22,416 nt of DNA from UBA6168 sp964643005 (GCA_964643005.1 CAZXQI010000057.1:1-22416), one strand, 5' to 3'; positions 1 to 7,976 are shown, counted from the stretch's first letter. Made by a program: numbers and translations. The notes: generated by a model not told the origin, from the letters alone.

Positions 1-69
1 TTTATCGTGACCCAGGCAACTGAAAACACGAGCAATTTCAAACTGAGTCAATCATTAACTTTTATTTAT

Positions 70-543
70 ATGGCAGACAAACTCGATCGTACCGATCTCA
101 AGATTCTCAAAATAATGCAGGAAAACTGCAAAATCACGAATCTTGACCTATCAAAAAAAATTGGTCTTTCCCCTGCTCCCACCCTTGAGCGGGTAAAGAA
201 GTTGGAGCAATCCGGCTACATTGAAAGCTACCACGCTAAAGTCAATCCACAAAGTATCGGTCTGAACGTTCAGACTTTCGTTCAGGTCTCTTTAGCATGG
301 CAAAAGGAAAATGCACTCACTAACTTTTTGGAAAAGATCAAATCTATCGACGAAATCGTCGAATGTTACATCATCACTGGCGAAGCCGATCTTCTAATCA
401 AAATCATTTGTAAAGATATTCCTGATTACGAGCAATTGCTCTTTAAGACGCTTTCCCAGATTGAAGAAATTGAGCGACTAAAGACTTTGGTGACGCTTTC
501 CACTGTCAAGAATTCCAAGATTCTTCCTTTTGAATACGAATAA
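70..543 (+). CDS. Lrp/AsnC family transcriptional regulator
   Basis: This is a 157-residue DNA-binding regulator of the feast/famine (Lrp/AsnC) type. An N-terminal winged helix-turn-helix (about residues 4-50) opens with LDRTDLKIL and contains LSKKIGLSPAPTLERVKKLE as its recognition region. It is followed by an RAM/effector domain with the typical GEADLLIKI strand. The length fits the family (150-165 aa). The frame is open back to a GTG at position 7, but the ATG at 70 gives the family's usual MADKLDRTD start, so I prefer it. Base composition is clearly AT-rich: 21 G/C in 60 bases at 301-360, unlike the GC-richer genes later in the window. No target gene is evident; the next gene lies beyond a terminator. 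The effector amino acid cannot be told from sequence. Confidence 0.9.
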   Translation: MADKLDRTDLKILKIMQENCKITNLDLSKKIGLSPAPTLERVKKLEQSGYIESYHAKVNPQSIGLNVQTFVQVSLAWQKENALTNFLEKIKSIDEIVECYIITGEADLLIKIICKDIPDYEQLLFKTLSQIEEIERLKTLVTLSTVKNSKILPFEYE

Positions 544-652
544 GCGGAAGAACCTGTCAATGACGTCGGCCATCGGCTCGTAAGTAAGCGGAGAAAGTTT
601 CATCTAATCAGGCAATAATTACTCTTTCTATTTCTCTTTTTTTGAAATAGAT

Positions 653-690
653 AAAAAAGTCAGGCGGCGCGCTGCAACCTGGCTTTTTTA
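653..690 (+). terminator. Rho-independent terminator after the lrp-type gene
   Basis: A 12-base arm (653-664, six A then GTCAGG) pairs with 678-689 (CCTGGC then six T), with one G-T pair and a 13-base loop. The downstream T run makes it a classical intrinsic terminator. The A run on the other side would let it act in both directions. Confidence 0.75.
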
Positions 691-815
691 ATGTTGTTAG
701 AACCTGCTTTCGTTCCGCCTCAACTACTTTTTGTCGGCTCAGGTTTTACAATATCCGACATTTGTTTTGGAGAAAGAACGGCAGGCTCTATCTCGCCTTT
801 AACACAGGATTTTAA

Positions 816-1610
816 ATGAAAAATAAAAAGCGGACTTTGCTCTGGTCTATAGATGGAGATAAGCTGCCAGGTACTTCTTACCTGTTTGGCGCCATGCACG
901 TTCAGGACGAGAGGATGTTCGGTTTTGTGGAGAGGGCTTTGGAAAAGATCAGGCTTTGCACTGCCTTTGCCGCTGAGCTTCATTTGGACGATTCAAAAAG
1001 CAGCTCCGCCGCTTTGAGTTTACAGCCGGCCAAAGTGCCGCCTCTTCGCGAATTAATTTCTCCCAAAAAATTCCGGCGGCTTCACAAAATTCTGCTGAAA
1101 ACGACGGGATTTGACCTGGATCATTTAGACGGCGCTTCCCCTTTCGCCATCGTAAACCTGCTGACTGCTCAGGCCTTTCAGTCAGACCTCCCGGTCACCA
1201 TGGACGAATACTTATGGAACCATGCCAGGGAGGAGGGGAAAGACATGTTGGGTATCGAAACCTTAGAGGAGCAAATCGAAGTGCTGAGCAAAATCCCCCT
1301 TCAGCATCAAGTCAAAATGTTGCTGGATATGGGCAAAGACATCGGCGACTTCAGGCGCAACCTGCTCCAGGTCACGAGCCTGTACCAAAAGGGAGACGTG
1401 CAGAGGCTCTATAAAAATGTCAAAAAAAGCTCAAAAGGACTGCGCCGGCTGCTCCTCTACAACCGAAATGAAATCATGGCAGAGCGCATAGCCGGACACA
1501 TCGCAGAAAGGACGCTCTTCACTGCCGTAGGAGCCGGTCATCTCGGCGGCGAAAAGGGAGTTCTCTGCCTGCTCAAACTGAAGGGGTTCAGGGTGCAACC
1601 GGTGCGATGA
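816..1610 (+). CDS. TraB/GumN family protein
   Basis: This 264-residue protein belongs to the TraB/PrgY/GumN (Tiki-like) family, whose animal members are metalloproteases. The two family GxxH motifs are visible: GAMH at residues 25-28 (inside GTSYLFGAMH) and GAGH at 239-242 (inside GAGHLGGEKG). A Glu follows the first block (E54, in AAELHLD). Unlike many GumN proteins it has no signal peptide: the domain begins within 20 residues of the start, so it may be cytoplasmic or the start may lie elsewhere. The last 23 bases overlap the 3' end of the convergent DUF5683 gene. No partner gene is adjacent on this strand and the substrate is unknown. The family call is firm; enzymatic activity is inferred from the family only. 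Confidence 0.85.
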   Translation: MKNKKRTLLWSIDGDKLPGTSYLFGAMHVQDERMFGFVERALEKIRLCTAFAAELHLDDSKSSSAALSLQPAKVPPLRELISPKKFRRLHKILLKTTGFDLDHLDGASPFAIVNLLTAQAFQSDLPVTMDEYLWNHAREEGKDMLGIETLEEQIEVLSKIPLQHQVKMLLDMGKDIGDFRRNLLQVTSLYQKGDVQRLYKNVKKSSKGLRRLLLYNRNEIMAERIAGHIAERTLFTAVGAGHLGGEKGVLCLLKLKGFRVQPVR

Positions 1611-2277
1611 AGCTGGAATTCTGACGAAAGCTCAATGCAATGCCGAGGCCAAGAACAGGCTGAGGGTCAATGCCGGAGGGCGCAATGGAAGGTTTTAGCC
1701 GTAGGCTCAGGTCGTCGCTCACATCGAATGTTCTCAAATGGCAATCCACAAAAGCCTCAGCGCTCTGGAGCAGATGGAGTCCGAAAATCCCTAAATAGGA
1801 AAGCTGCCTGTTTTTGTCAAAGCTATCCCGAAGGCGTCTCAGGCTCTCCCCTTTAATGCGGGGAAACTCGTGAGGCTTTCCGTTCAGGTCGGCGATATAG
1901 GCGTCCCGAAGCCGACGATAATACGACTGGTTATAGCTCGCAGAATAAATCAACCCACCGTAAGCCGCATAGACGATGGGAAGTTTCCACCATCGCTTAT
2001 TGTAGATCTGCCCACCGCCGGGGACTGCTAATGAAAGGTAGAGCGCCATGTTTGGATTGGGATAGTTTTCTTTAAAAACCCGATGTAGGAAACCTCCCCT
2101 TTTAGGAGAATCGAGAACAGCCTCCCTCAAACTGTCAGCCGCCAAAATGGAATCGCCAAGAGGAATAGCATCAGGAACTAATAGCTCCGTCTGCGGCAGG
2201 GTATCGGATAGCTGAGCAATAGCCATACCTGCACACGCAAGTACGAGGCATCCGATGAAAATGAACCTTAGTTTCAT
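1588..2277 (-). CDS. DUF5683 family protein
   Basis: This is a 229-residue exported or membrane-associated protein. The N-terminus is a signal peptide (MKLRFIFIGC to AIA-Q, predicted cut near residue 21). The core carries the DUF5683 signature PGGGQIYNKRWWKLPIVYAA followed by a glycine/alanine-rich hydrophobic segment. In many Bacteroidetes this family sits directly after parA-parB, as here (87 bases after parB), so it is probably cotranscribed. The frame is also open from an ATG at 2307, which follows seven A residues and is a real alternative start giving 239 residues. I chose 2277 because it places a basic n-region right before the hydrophobic core. Function is unknown. Its 3' end overlaps the convergent TraB-family gene by 23 bases. 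Confidence 0.82.
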   Translation of the reverse strand: MKLRFIFIGCLVLACAGMAIAQLSDTLPQTELLVPDAIPLGDSILAADSLREAVLDSPKRGGFLHRVFKENYPNPNMALYLSLAVPGGGQIYNKRWWKLPIVYAAYGGLIYSASYNQSYYRRLRDAYIADLNGKPHEFPRIKGESLRRLRDSFDKNRQLSYLGIFGLHLLQSAEAFVDCHLRTFDVSDDLSLRLKPSIAPSGIDPQPVLGLGIALSFRQNSSFIAPVAP

Positions 2278-2364
2278 GATAAAAAGCGACCCATTCCCCA
2301 TGCCCATTTTTTTAAAATAAAAAATCAGCGCATTTGAAAGGCCTGCCGGAAAAGGGAGAGACTT

Positions 2365-3255
2365 TTACTTTTCTATCATATCCAGCAGCCTGTTCAGGTC
2401 TTCTGTAGAAGTAAACGGAATAGCAATTTTACCGCTGCCATTGGCATTTAATTTTAACTGCACCCTGGCGCCGAGATAGGTTCGCAGGTTGTTTTGCACA
2501 TTTTGGTAGTCAGCCGGCAATTTGCTCTTAGCGGGTTTCTTGCTTCGGTCTTCGTTGTATCGGCGGATAAGCTCTTCCGTCTCCCGGACGGAGAGGTTTT
2601 CAGCAGTGATTTTTTTAAAAATGGAATATTGCAACGCAAAATCATCCACCCCCAACAAGGCGCGGGCGTGGCCCATGGAAACGACGTTTTCCTTTAAGCC
2701 CTTTTGAATATCGGGAGGTAGTTTTAAGAGGCGCAGGAAATTAGTCACGGTACTGCGCTTTTTGCCTACCCTGTCGGAAAGGTCTTCGTGGGTCAGGTGG
2801 CACTCGTCAATCAGGCGCTGGTAAGTGATAGCGACTTCAATGGCGTTCAGGTCTTCCCGGTGGATGTTTTCCACTAAGGCCATTTCAATCATTTCCTGAT
2901 CGTTGGCCAGGCGGATGTATGCGGGGATTTCCTTCAGTCCGGCGATTTTTGAAGCTCGCAGGCGTCGCTCTCCGGAGATGAGTTGGTACTGTTTATCGGC
3001 TAAGCGTCGGACAGTAATCGGCTGAATGAGGCCGTGGATTTTCAGCGATTCCGCCAATTCGTTCAAAGCCTCCTCATCAAAATCTTTACGGGGCTGGTAT
3101 GGGTTTACCTCAATTTCTTTCAGGGAGATATCGGCGACAGTATGCGTAAGTTCTCTCACTACTTCCGCCTGCTTTTCATGTGTCTGCACTTCGATATTCG
3201 AGAGCAGCGCCCTTACCCCTAAACCCAGTTCTTTTTTCTTGAATTGTTTTGCCAT
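2365..3255 (-). CDS. parB: Chromosome-partitioning protein ParB
   Basis: ParB is a CTP-dependent DNA clamp that loads at parS sites and directs chromosome origin segregation with ParA. This 296-residue protein has the full layout: an N-terminal GLGVRALL ParA-contact motif (11-18), the ParB/Srx CTPase domain with GERRLRA (95-101) and ENIHREDLNAIE (129-140), a helix-turn-helix about 155-176 (LTHEDLSDRVGKKRSTV), and a C-terminal dimerisation domain about 248-296. Length matches chromosomal ParB/Spo0J (280-300). It starts two bases after the parA stop codon, so the two are cotranscribed and probably translationally linked. I could not find a palindromic parS (TGTTNCACGTGNAACA type) anywhere in the window, so ParB must act on sites outside it. 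Confidence 0.96.
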   Translation of the reverse strand: MAKQFKKKELGLGVRALLSNIEVQTHEKQAEVVRELTHTVADISLKEIEVNPYQPRKDFDEEALNELAESLKIHGLIQPITVRRLADKQYQLISGERRLRASKIAGLKEIPAYIRLANDQEMIEMALVENIHREDLNAIEVAITYQRLIDECHLTHEDLSDRVGKKRSTVTNFLRLLKLPPDIQKGLKENVVSMGHARALLGVDDFALQYSIFKKITAENLSVRETEELIRRYNEDRSKKPAKSKLPADYQNVQNNLRTYLGARVQLKLNANGSGKIAIPFTSTEDLNRLLDMIEK

Positions 3256-3257
3256 GC

Positions 3258-4052
3258 TTAAACGGTTTGCGCCTCGCGCTTTATCTTATCGTTGTTTCTT
3301 TCTAAAAATTCTTTGGCCAGATTGAGGAAGTTGGTGGTTCCCCGACTGCCGGCATCGTACATGACGATAGGCACGTGCATATTGGGCGCCTCGCTGACTT
3401 TGGAATTGCGGTGGATGATGGTGTCAAAAACTTTTTCCTTGTAAAAACTGCGAACCTCATTGACGACGACATTGGCCAGGCGCAGGCGGCTGTCGTACAT
3501 AGAGAGCAATATCCCCTCGATTTCGAGTTTTGAATTAAAATTCTGCTTGACGCTACTAATCGTATTTTGCAATTTCCCCAGTCCTTCTAAGGAGAAATAC
3601 TCGCATTGTACGGGGATCATCACTGAGTCGGCAGCAGTGAGCGCATTCAGCGTGATGATGCCCAAAGAAGGCAGGCAATCCACGATGATATAGTCGTAAT
3701 CATTCCTGACTTGCTCCAGCACTTTCTTTAAGACAAACTCGCGCTGGGGCATGGTGACAAGCTCCAACTCAGCGCCCACTAAGTCTATATGGGAAGGCAT
3801 GACGTGGAGATTGGGCGTCTGCGACTCGTAGATCGCTTCATGAGCGGGCGCCTCGTTGACCATACAATCGTAAAGACTACATTCTGTTTCTTCCTGAAAA
3901 ATCCCGACGCCGGACGAAGAATTCGCCTGCGGGTCGGCATCTACTAAGAGGATTCTTTTTTCCAAAATAGCCAGGCAGGCTGCCAGATTGATAGCGGTCG
4001 TTGTCTTCCCTACCCCTCCCTTTTGGTTGGCAATTGCGATAATTTTTCCCAT
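3258..4052 (-). CDS. parA: Chromosome-partitioning ATPase ParA/Soj
   Basis: ParA is a deviant-Walker ATPase that binds nucleoid DNA and, stimulated by ParB, moves origin regions. This 264-residue protein starts MGKIIAIANQKGGVGKTT, with the deviant Walker A KGGVGKTT at residues 11-18. VDADPQANSS (A' motif) and YIIVDCLPSLG (Walker B) follow. The frame is open to an ATG at 4079, but that would overlap the upstream hydrolase by 23 bases and add nine residues absent from the family. The ATG at 4052 lies 4 bases after the hydrolase stop and is preferred. The Walker B context has Leu where many Soj proteins have Pro (DCPPSLG), which is probably harmless. It sits in a four-gene run: hydrolase, parA, parB, DUF5683. 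Confidence 0.96.
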   Translation of the reverse strand: MGKIIAIANQKGGVGKTTTAINLAACLAILEKRILLVDADPQANSSSGVGIFQEETECSLYDCMVNEAPAHEAIYESQTPNLHVMPSHIDLVGAELELVTMPQREFVLKKVLEQVRNDYDYIIVDCLPSLGIITLNALTAADSVMIPVQCEYFSLEGLGKLQNTISSVKQNFNSKLEIEGILLSMYDSRLRLANVVVNEVRSFYKEKVFDTIIHRNSKVSEAPNMHVPIVMYDAGSRGTTNFLNLAKEFLERNNDKIKREAQTV

Positions 4053-4056
4053 GCTT

Positions 4057-4737
4057 TTAGATTTCCTGTGCTTCTCCAATATTTAACAAAATCAGGTTTT
4101 TCCCTCTAACCTTAAAAGGCTGTTTGGCTGTGTCAGAATCAATTTCAATATAAGGGAAGGTATTAAAATGGCAGCCGATAATGGTATCGCATTCAATAAA
4201 ATCCGAAGCGATAACTGCGTCGTTGTAGTCCATCGTGAAATTGTCTCCAATGGGCAGGATGGCAAAATCGAGTTTGGGGCAGGTCATTGGAATCAGTTTC
4301 ATGTCCATCGTCAGCGCCGTATCTCCGGCAAAGTAAAAGGCGCTATTGCCATCCCAGACGACAAAGCCGCCGGGGTTGCCTCCATTGCTGCCGTCGGGCA
4401 GTACGCTGGAGTGGATGGCATTGACAAATTTTACGACGCCAAAATCAAACCTCCACTTGCCTCCATGATTCATCGGATGGCCTTTGACTCCCTTTTTTTC
4501 AAACCAGTTGACTATTTCAAAATTTGAGATAATGGACGCTCCCTGCGCTTTGGCTATTGCCTCGACATCGTAAAGGTGGTCTTCGTGCCCATGCGAGACG
4601 AAGATATAATCCGCCTGAATCTTGTCTGCCGCTAAAAAAGAAGCTTTGGGATTGGGAGTTATGAAGGGGTCAAACAACAGGCGCTTTCCGTTCATTTCAA
4701 CACGGAAGGTGGAATGTCCATAATAAGTTACTCTCAT
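4057..4737 (-). CDS. UPF0173-type metal-dependent hydrolase
   Basis: This 226-residue enzyme has the metallo-beta-lactamase fold and is of the UPF0173 kind. The metal-binding block SHGHEDHL supplies H49, H51, D53 and H54. H109 (AIHSS), D139 (YFAGDTALT) and H190 (GCHFNT) fit the remaining ligands, and LPIGDNFTM is a family signature. Length (about 225-230) is typical. No signal peptide is visible, so it is cytoplasmic; the substrate of this family is not established. It is the first gene of the tight segregation run, with 4 bases before parA. A TAnnTTTG box at 4770-4777 may be its promoter. The link to chromosome segregation is positional only. Confidence 0.88.
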   Translation of the reverse strand: MRVTYYGHSTFRVEMNGKRLLFDPFITPNPKASFLAADKIQADYIFVSHGHEDHLYDVEAIAKAQGASIISNFEIVNWFEKKGVKGHPMNHGGKWRFDFGVVKFVNAIHSSVLPDGSNGGNPGGFVVWDGNSAFYFAGDTALTMDMKLIPMTCPKLDFAILPIGDNFTMDYNDAVIASDFIECDTIIGCHFNTFPYIEIDSDTAKQPFKVRGKNLILLNIGEAQEI

Positions 4738-4769
4738 GGCGTTGAAATTTGCTGATTTTAAATGACCTG

Positions 4770-4777
4770 CAAAATTA
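4770..4777 (-). promoter_or_regulatory. Candidate Bacteroidetes -7 box for the hydrolase-parAB operon
   Basis: On the minus strand this reads TAATTTTG, an exact match to the Bacteroidetes sigma-A -7 consensus TAnnTTTG, 33 bases before the hydrolase ATG at 4737. I do not see a TTG at the expected 19-base spacing, so the call rests on the -7 box and position alone. Confidence 0.35.
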
Positions 4778-4847
4778 AGGCTTCGCAGACTGAAGAGAGA
4801 GGAAACAAAGAGATAAAATGGCAGGCTCTGACATTCTTACTCCCAAA

Positions 4848-5747
4848 CTATTTTTTCCTGGCCGTCTCCTGAATCAGCCTGTAAATCTTATCCACCCTCG
4901 GTGAAAAGACTATCTCCATTCTGCGGTTGAGCGAACGGCCGTCCGCAGTTTCATTGGACGTTTTCGGCAGGTATTCCCCCTTTCCCGCGGCCATCACCTG
5001 GCTGGGATTCAGGTAAAATTCTTTTGTTAAAATGCGCGCGACAGCGGCGGCTCGCATAGCGCTGAGATCCCAGTTATCCTTAAACTCCTTTCCCTTTGGG
5101 GAGACGTTGTCCGTGTGCCCTTCTACGACAATATCCACCTCAGGATGCTTGTTCAGCACGCCGGCTATTTTTTCCAAAATATCCATAGCCTGTTTACTGA
5201 ACTGGATAGTTCCAGGTTTAAAAAGGAGTTTTTCGGTCAGGCCAAGACTGGCTTTGCCTTCCTTTACCTCATAAGAGATTTCCCGCTGATCGTACTGCTC
5301 CAAATAGGACTGAATTTCATTGAGCATCTCCTTCGCCGTCTTCTCCTGTTTGTCAAGGGTCTGGCGCATATTTTCTAAGGTCTCTACCTTTTCTGCAAGC
5401 TCTTCTTTCGTTCGCTGTAGAGCCATATCCATCAGTTCCTGCGAGGAAAGAGACTGGTTCGTCAGTTTCTCAATTTCACTTTGAAGCCTGCCGATTTGCT
5501 GATCCTGCCTGTCCTGCAATTCCCGAAGCACATTGTTCTCTCCCCTGCGCTCTGCCAGCAGAAGATTTTGTCGGGCAATCTCCTGATTGAGTTCTATCAC
5601 TCGGCTGTTGACATTGAGAATCATGCTATCCCTGGCGGAGACTTCGCGAATAAATTTCTTTTTTCCAACACAGGATGGAAAGCTGAGGCCGCCGAGCATG
5701 ACCGGCAGGAGCCATAGGCAAAGCAGTGAGTTTCTCTTTTTTGTCAC
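4848..5747 (-). CDS. OmpA-family lipoprotein with coiled coil
   Basis: This is a 299-residue envelope protein predicted to anchor the outer membrane to peptidoglycan. The N-terminus is a lipoprotein-like signal with Cys26 (LSFPSC, a weak lipobox). A long heptad-rich coiled coil occupies about residues 45-150. The C-terminal OmpA/MotB domain (about 172-285) carries VVEGHTDN (D213), WDLSAMRA (R232) and SLNRRMEI, the peptidoglycan-binding signature. The start codon is GTG at 5747, just after a T-run/A-run leader; no better ATG lies in frame upstream. It is followed on the same strand by the hydrolase-parAB run after 110 bases. A second coiled-coil envelope protein lies upstream, separated by a terminator, so the two are separate units. 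Confidence 0.9.
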   Translation of the reverse strand: MTKKRNSLLCLWLLPVMLGGLSFPSCVGKKKFIREVSARDSMILNVNSRVIELNQEIARQNLLLAERRGENNVLRELQDRQDQQIGRLQSEIEKLTNQSLSSQELMDMALQRTKEELAEKVETLENMRQTLDKQEKTAKEMLNEIQSYLEQYDQREISYEVKEGKASLGLTEKLLFKPGTIQFSKQAMDILEKIAGVLNKHPEVDIVVEGHTDNVSPKGKEFKDNWDLSAMRAAAVARILTKEFYLNPSQVMAAGKGEYLPKTSNETADGRSLNRRMEIVFSPRVDKIYRLIQETARKK

Positions 5748-5813
5748 GTTATTTTTTTAAAAAAATCTGAAAGTGGGGCGATACTTTTGAAAGGAAAGCA
5801 TCAAAATTTCTGC

Positions 5814-5821
5814 GAAAGGTA
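5814..5821 (-). promoter_or_regulatory. Candidate -7-like box upstream of the OmpA-family gene
   Basis: On the minus strand this reads TACCTTTC, seven of eight positions of TAnnTTTG, 67 bases before the GTG start at 5747 and directly after the terminator of the upstream gene. A matching -33 TTG is not seen. Similar TACCTTT boxes occur before the DUF6438 and paaA genes. Confidence 0.25.
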
Positions 5822-5866
5822 AAAAGAAAAGAGGAGCTCGTCCCGACATTTGAAACGACCTCCTCT
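5822..5866 (-). terminator. Rho-independent terminator after the coiled-coil gene
   Basis: On the minus strand an arm at 5866-5855 (AGAGGAGGTCGT) pairs with 5841-5830 (ACGAGCTCCTCT) with one mismatch, around a 13-base loop. It is followed by a T-rich tract (TTTCTTTTT). It lies 19 bases past the stop codon at 5885 and separates the two envelope genes. Confidence 0.8.
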
Positions 5867-5884
5867 ATGTTTGACAATTGATGA

Positions 5885-6796
5885 TTATTGCAGCCTGAAA
5901 CTGGAGGCCCCCAGCAGGCCGACGTCAGTGTAAACGGCTACCCGATAGTATCCCGACTTCAATTTGTCCTCTAAGTCATGGTTGAAAGAAAGGCGCTGGT
6001 TCTCCACCACATTAATTTCCTGCGCTTTTACAGCGAGCAGATCCATTTCCTGTCCATTTATATTGATGACTGTATGGACGGGATTGGATACCTTGATGGG
6101 AGTGCCTTTATCATCAGTGATGGCCAAATACAAGGTTCTCAGACCCTGGTATTCCGGCTTCACACCTGTCAGGTCGAAACTGACGAGTATTTTTCTGGCC
6201 CGGCCTGCTTTGGCAGTCGCCTTTGGCCTTTTCTTTTCCACCTCTACCCGAAAAGCCGTGGCTTTAAAATTGGCCAAAGTCAGGCGCTTCAGTTCGTCCT
6301 GGATAGTGCTGTTCAGGGCGTTGAGGGCGGCGTTTTCCGTTTTGGCCGAAGACAAATCGGCGCTCAGTTGCTCCGTCAACATCTTAAGGGAATCATTTTC
6401 CACCTGCAAGTTGGAAATCGAAGCTTCTAAAGTGGCTTTGGCTTTGAGCAATTGCTCGATCTGATCTTTCAGATTGGTACTCTCTGAAGACCCTTGTTTT
6501 TTCAGTTTGTTGATAGTGGCCGCCTGTGTTGCAATCTTTTCTTCGGCTGTCGCTACGGAGCCTTGCAGGTTCTCATTTTCCTCTGCGAGGTCTGCGTAAG
6601 CTTGTTGCAAGCTGTCCACCTGGCGTTCTAAATTATCGCGCAGAGAGGATAGGTCGCCAATTTTGGCAGACAACTCCTGATTGGCAGAAGTCAATTCCTT
6701 TTTGGCGCTCCGGTTTGAAAAGCCCCAGAAGCCGACTCCAAGGAGCAACAGGAGAAGGAGAATGATTAAAGCGGTCAATCCTTTTTTAGAATCCAT
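5885..6796 (-). CDS. Membrane-anchored coiled-coil protein, unknown function
   Basis: This 303-residue protein has a short basic N-terminus (MDSKKG), one hydrophobic transmembrane segment at about 7-25 and a long coiled coil at about 31-173. A basic linker follows (KKRPKATAKAGRARK, 188-202). The C-terminal domain of about 100 residues is beta-rich, reads like an Ig-like or beta-sandwich module and ends in SGYYRVAVYTD. It is probably anchored in the inner membrane with the coil in the periplasm. I do not recognise a named family. The frame continues upstream to 6877, but the ATG at 6796 puts the membrane segment at the N-terminus and lies downstream of a consensus promoter box at 6850-6857. 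Neighbours suggest an envelope role, which is only an inference. Confidence 0.8.
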   Translation of the reverse strand: MDSKKGLTALIILLLLLLLGVGFWGFSNRSAKKELTSANQELSAKIGDLSSLRDNLERQVDSLQQAYADLAEENENLQGSVATAEEKIATQAATINKLKKQGSSESTNLKDQIEQLLKAKATLEASISNLQVENDSLKMLTEQLSADLSSAKTENAALNALNSTIQDELKRLTLANFKATAFRVEVEKKRPKATAKAGRARKILVSFDLTGVKPEYQGLRTLYLAITDDKGTPIKVSNPVHTVININGQEMDLLAVKAQEINVVENQRLSFNHDLEDKLKSGYYRVAVYTDVGLLGASSFRLQ

Positions 6797-6849
6797 GTCA
6801 ATTAATTTTTGTATGAATGTTTGGCAGAAATATTCGCCGTCAATAATAG

Positions 6850-6857
6850 CAAATGTA
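6850..6857 (-). promoter_or_regulatory. Candidate Bacteroidetes -7 box for the coiled-coil gene
   Basis: The minus strand reads TACATTTG, an exact TAnnTTTG match, with CTG (a partial TTG) 19 bases upstream. It lies 54 bases before the ATG at 6796 and inside the longer open frame, which supports the shorter start. Confidence 0.4.
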
Positions 6858-7118
6858 GTGAGTTTATTTTCCTGCACAGGCTGCCAAAAGGCGCCTAAAG
6901 CAGGTGATTTTAGTTTTTTAATGAGGATTTAACCTTGTGCGATGAGAATTTCCAAATTGACCTTCAAATTCAATATGGAAGGATGGGGCAAATTTTTAAA
7001 ATAAAACATTTGAAACATGGACAGGGAAGCGGGGGAACGAGCGATTAGAAATGCCCTGAACGGCATTCTTTTATTTGAACAGGGAAGTCGTCTCTAATTA
7101 TAAAAAGGCGCTTTCAAA

Positions 7119-7171
7119 AAGTGCGGGTTGTAGTTTCCTTTCAGTTTAAAAGATTTCAATGCGACAACCCG
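7119..7171 (-). terminator. Possible terminator after paaC
   Basis: On the minus strand CGGGTTGT (7171-7164) pairs perfectly with ACAACCCG (7131-7124), followed by CAC and a run of five T, 10 bases after the paaC stop. The 32-base loop is long for an intrinsic terminator, so this is tentative. Confidence 0.4.
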
Positions 7172-7180
7172 GAACTTTTT

Positions 7181-7933
7181 CTACCACTCTAAGCCCGGAT
7201 ACGCTCTTTGCAAAAATTGCATATCGGCGAGGATGTAACCTAAGTGCTCTGTATGTCTTCCGTCTTTGCCGCCGCTTTGCATCCAGGCGCCCGTGGGCTT
7301 TTGCAGAGTCGCTTTGGCCAGCGTTTCATCCACTTTTTGGTCGAACTGAGCTTTCATTACCGTCAACTCTGGAGCAATCCCCTCGGAGGCCATCCGGAGG
7401 TCCAGCTCGTTAGGCGCGGTCAGTTCGCCGGAAAACATCCAAAGTTCATCCAGCGCGCGCTGGACTTTTTGATGGCTTTTCTCCGTGCCGTCTCCCAGTC
7501 TCGCCATCCATTCCGAGCTAAAGCGAAGGTGATAGGCAATTTCCTTAATGGCCTTTTCTGCGTAACCGGCCAGCCATTCATCCCGGCTGTTAGTCAGCCC
7601 CTGGTGGAGAAGGTAATTGTAGGTATCAAAAAAGAATTGCCGCACAATGGTGAAAGCGAAGTCCTGATTAGGTTGCTCCACGAGCAGCAGGTTGCGAAAA
7701 TCCCAGGCATCCCGCAGGTAGGCAATGTCGTCTTCGGTTTTGCCGAGGCCTTCAACTTCAGCGGCTCGTTGGAACAGGTTTCTGGCCTGCCCCGTCAGGT
7801 CGAGGGCGATATTGGACAGCGCCATGTCTATTTCCAATTCGGGCGCATGGCCGCACCATTCCGCTAATCGGTGACCCATAATCAGGGCGTTGTCGCCTAA
7901 GTGTATCAGATATTGATAAAGTGGTTGATTCAT
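7181..7933 (-). CDS. paaC: Phenylacetyl-CoA epoxidase subunit PaaC
   Basis: PaaC is the structural, ferritin-like partner of PaaA in the multicomponent 1,2-phenylacetyl-CoA epoxidase, the ring-activating step of aerobic phenylacetate breakdown. The 250-residue protein has the family's helical N-terminus (LYQYLIHLGDNALIMGHRL) and the blocks ALDLTGQARNLFQ and IKEIAYHLRFSSEW. It ends with the usual GKDGRHTEHLGYILADMQFL segment. Length matches the roughly 250 aa norm. The frame extends to 7954, but the ATG at 7933 gives the standard MNQPLYQYL start. It follows paaB after 43 bases and is the last gene of the run. The paaD and paaE genes expected next are absent from the window. Confidence 0.94.
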   Translation of the reverse strand: MNQPLYQYLIHLGDNALIMGHRLAEWCGHAPELEIDMALSNIALDLTGQARNLFQRAAEVEGLGKTEDDIAYLRDAWDFRNLLLVEQPNQDFAFTIVRQFFFDTYNYLLHQGLTNSRDEWLAGYAEKAIKEIAYHLRFSSEWMARLGDGTEKSHQKVQRALDELWMFSGELTAPNELDLRMASEGIAPELTVMKAQFDQKVDETLAKATLQKPTGAWMQSGGKDGRHTEHLGYILADMQFLQRAYPGLEW

Positions 7934-7976
7934 CTTCGTAGTTTTTAATCGCAAAGATTCCGTTTTTACAAAGGAG

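Larger units (their letters stand above)
6797..7180. other. Intergenic region between paaC and the coiled-coil gene
   Basis: These 384 bases hold no convincing gene. They contain the promoter box at 6850-6857 and two hairpins. A 6-bp stem AATGCC/GGCATT lies at 7050-7055 and 7062-7067, followed by CTTTTATTT on the plus strand. An 8-bp inverted repeat lies at 7124-7131 and 7164-7171. The left half is AT-rich. Confidence 0.6.

Noticed and set aside
720..983. 87-codon minus-strand frame over the start of the TraB/GumN gene
   Set aside because: Half of it is antisense to a clear family domain, and the rest has no recognisable motif.
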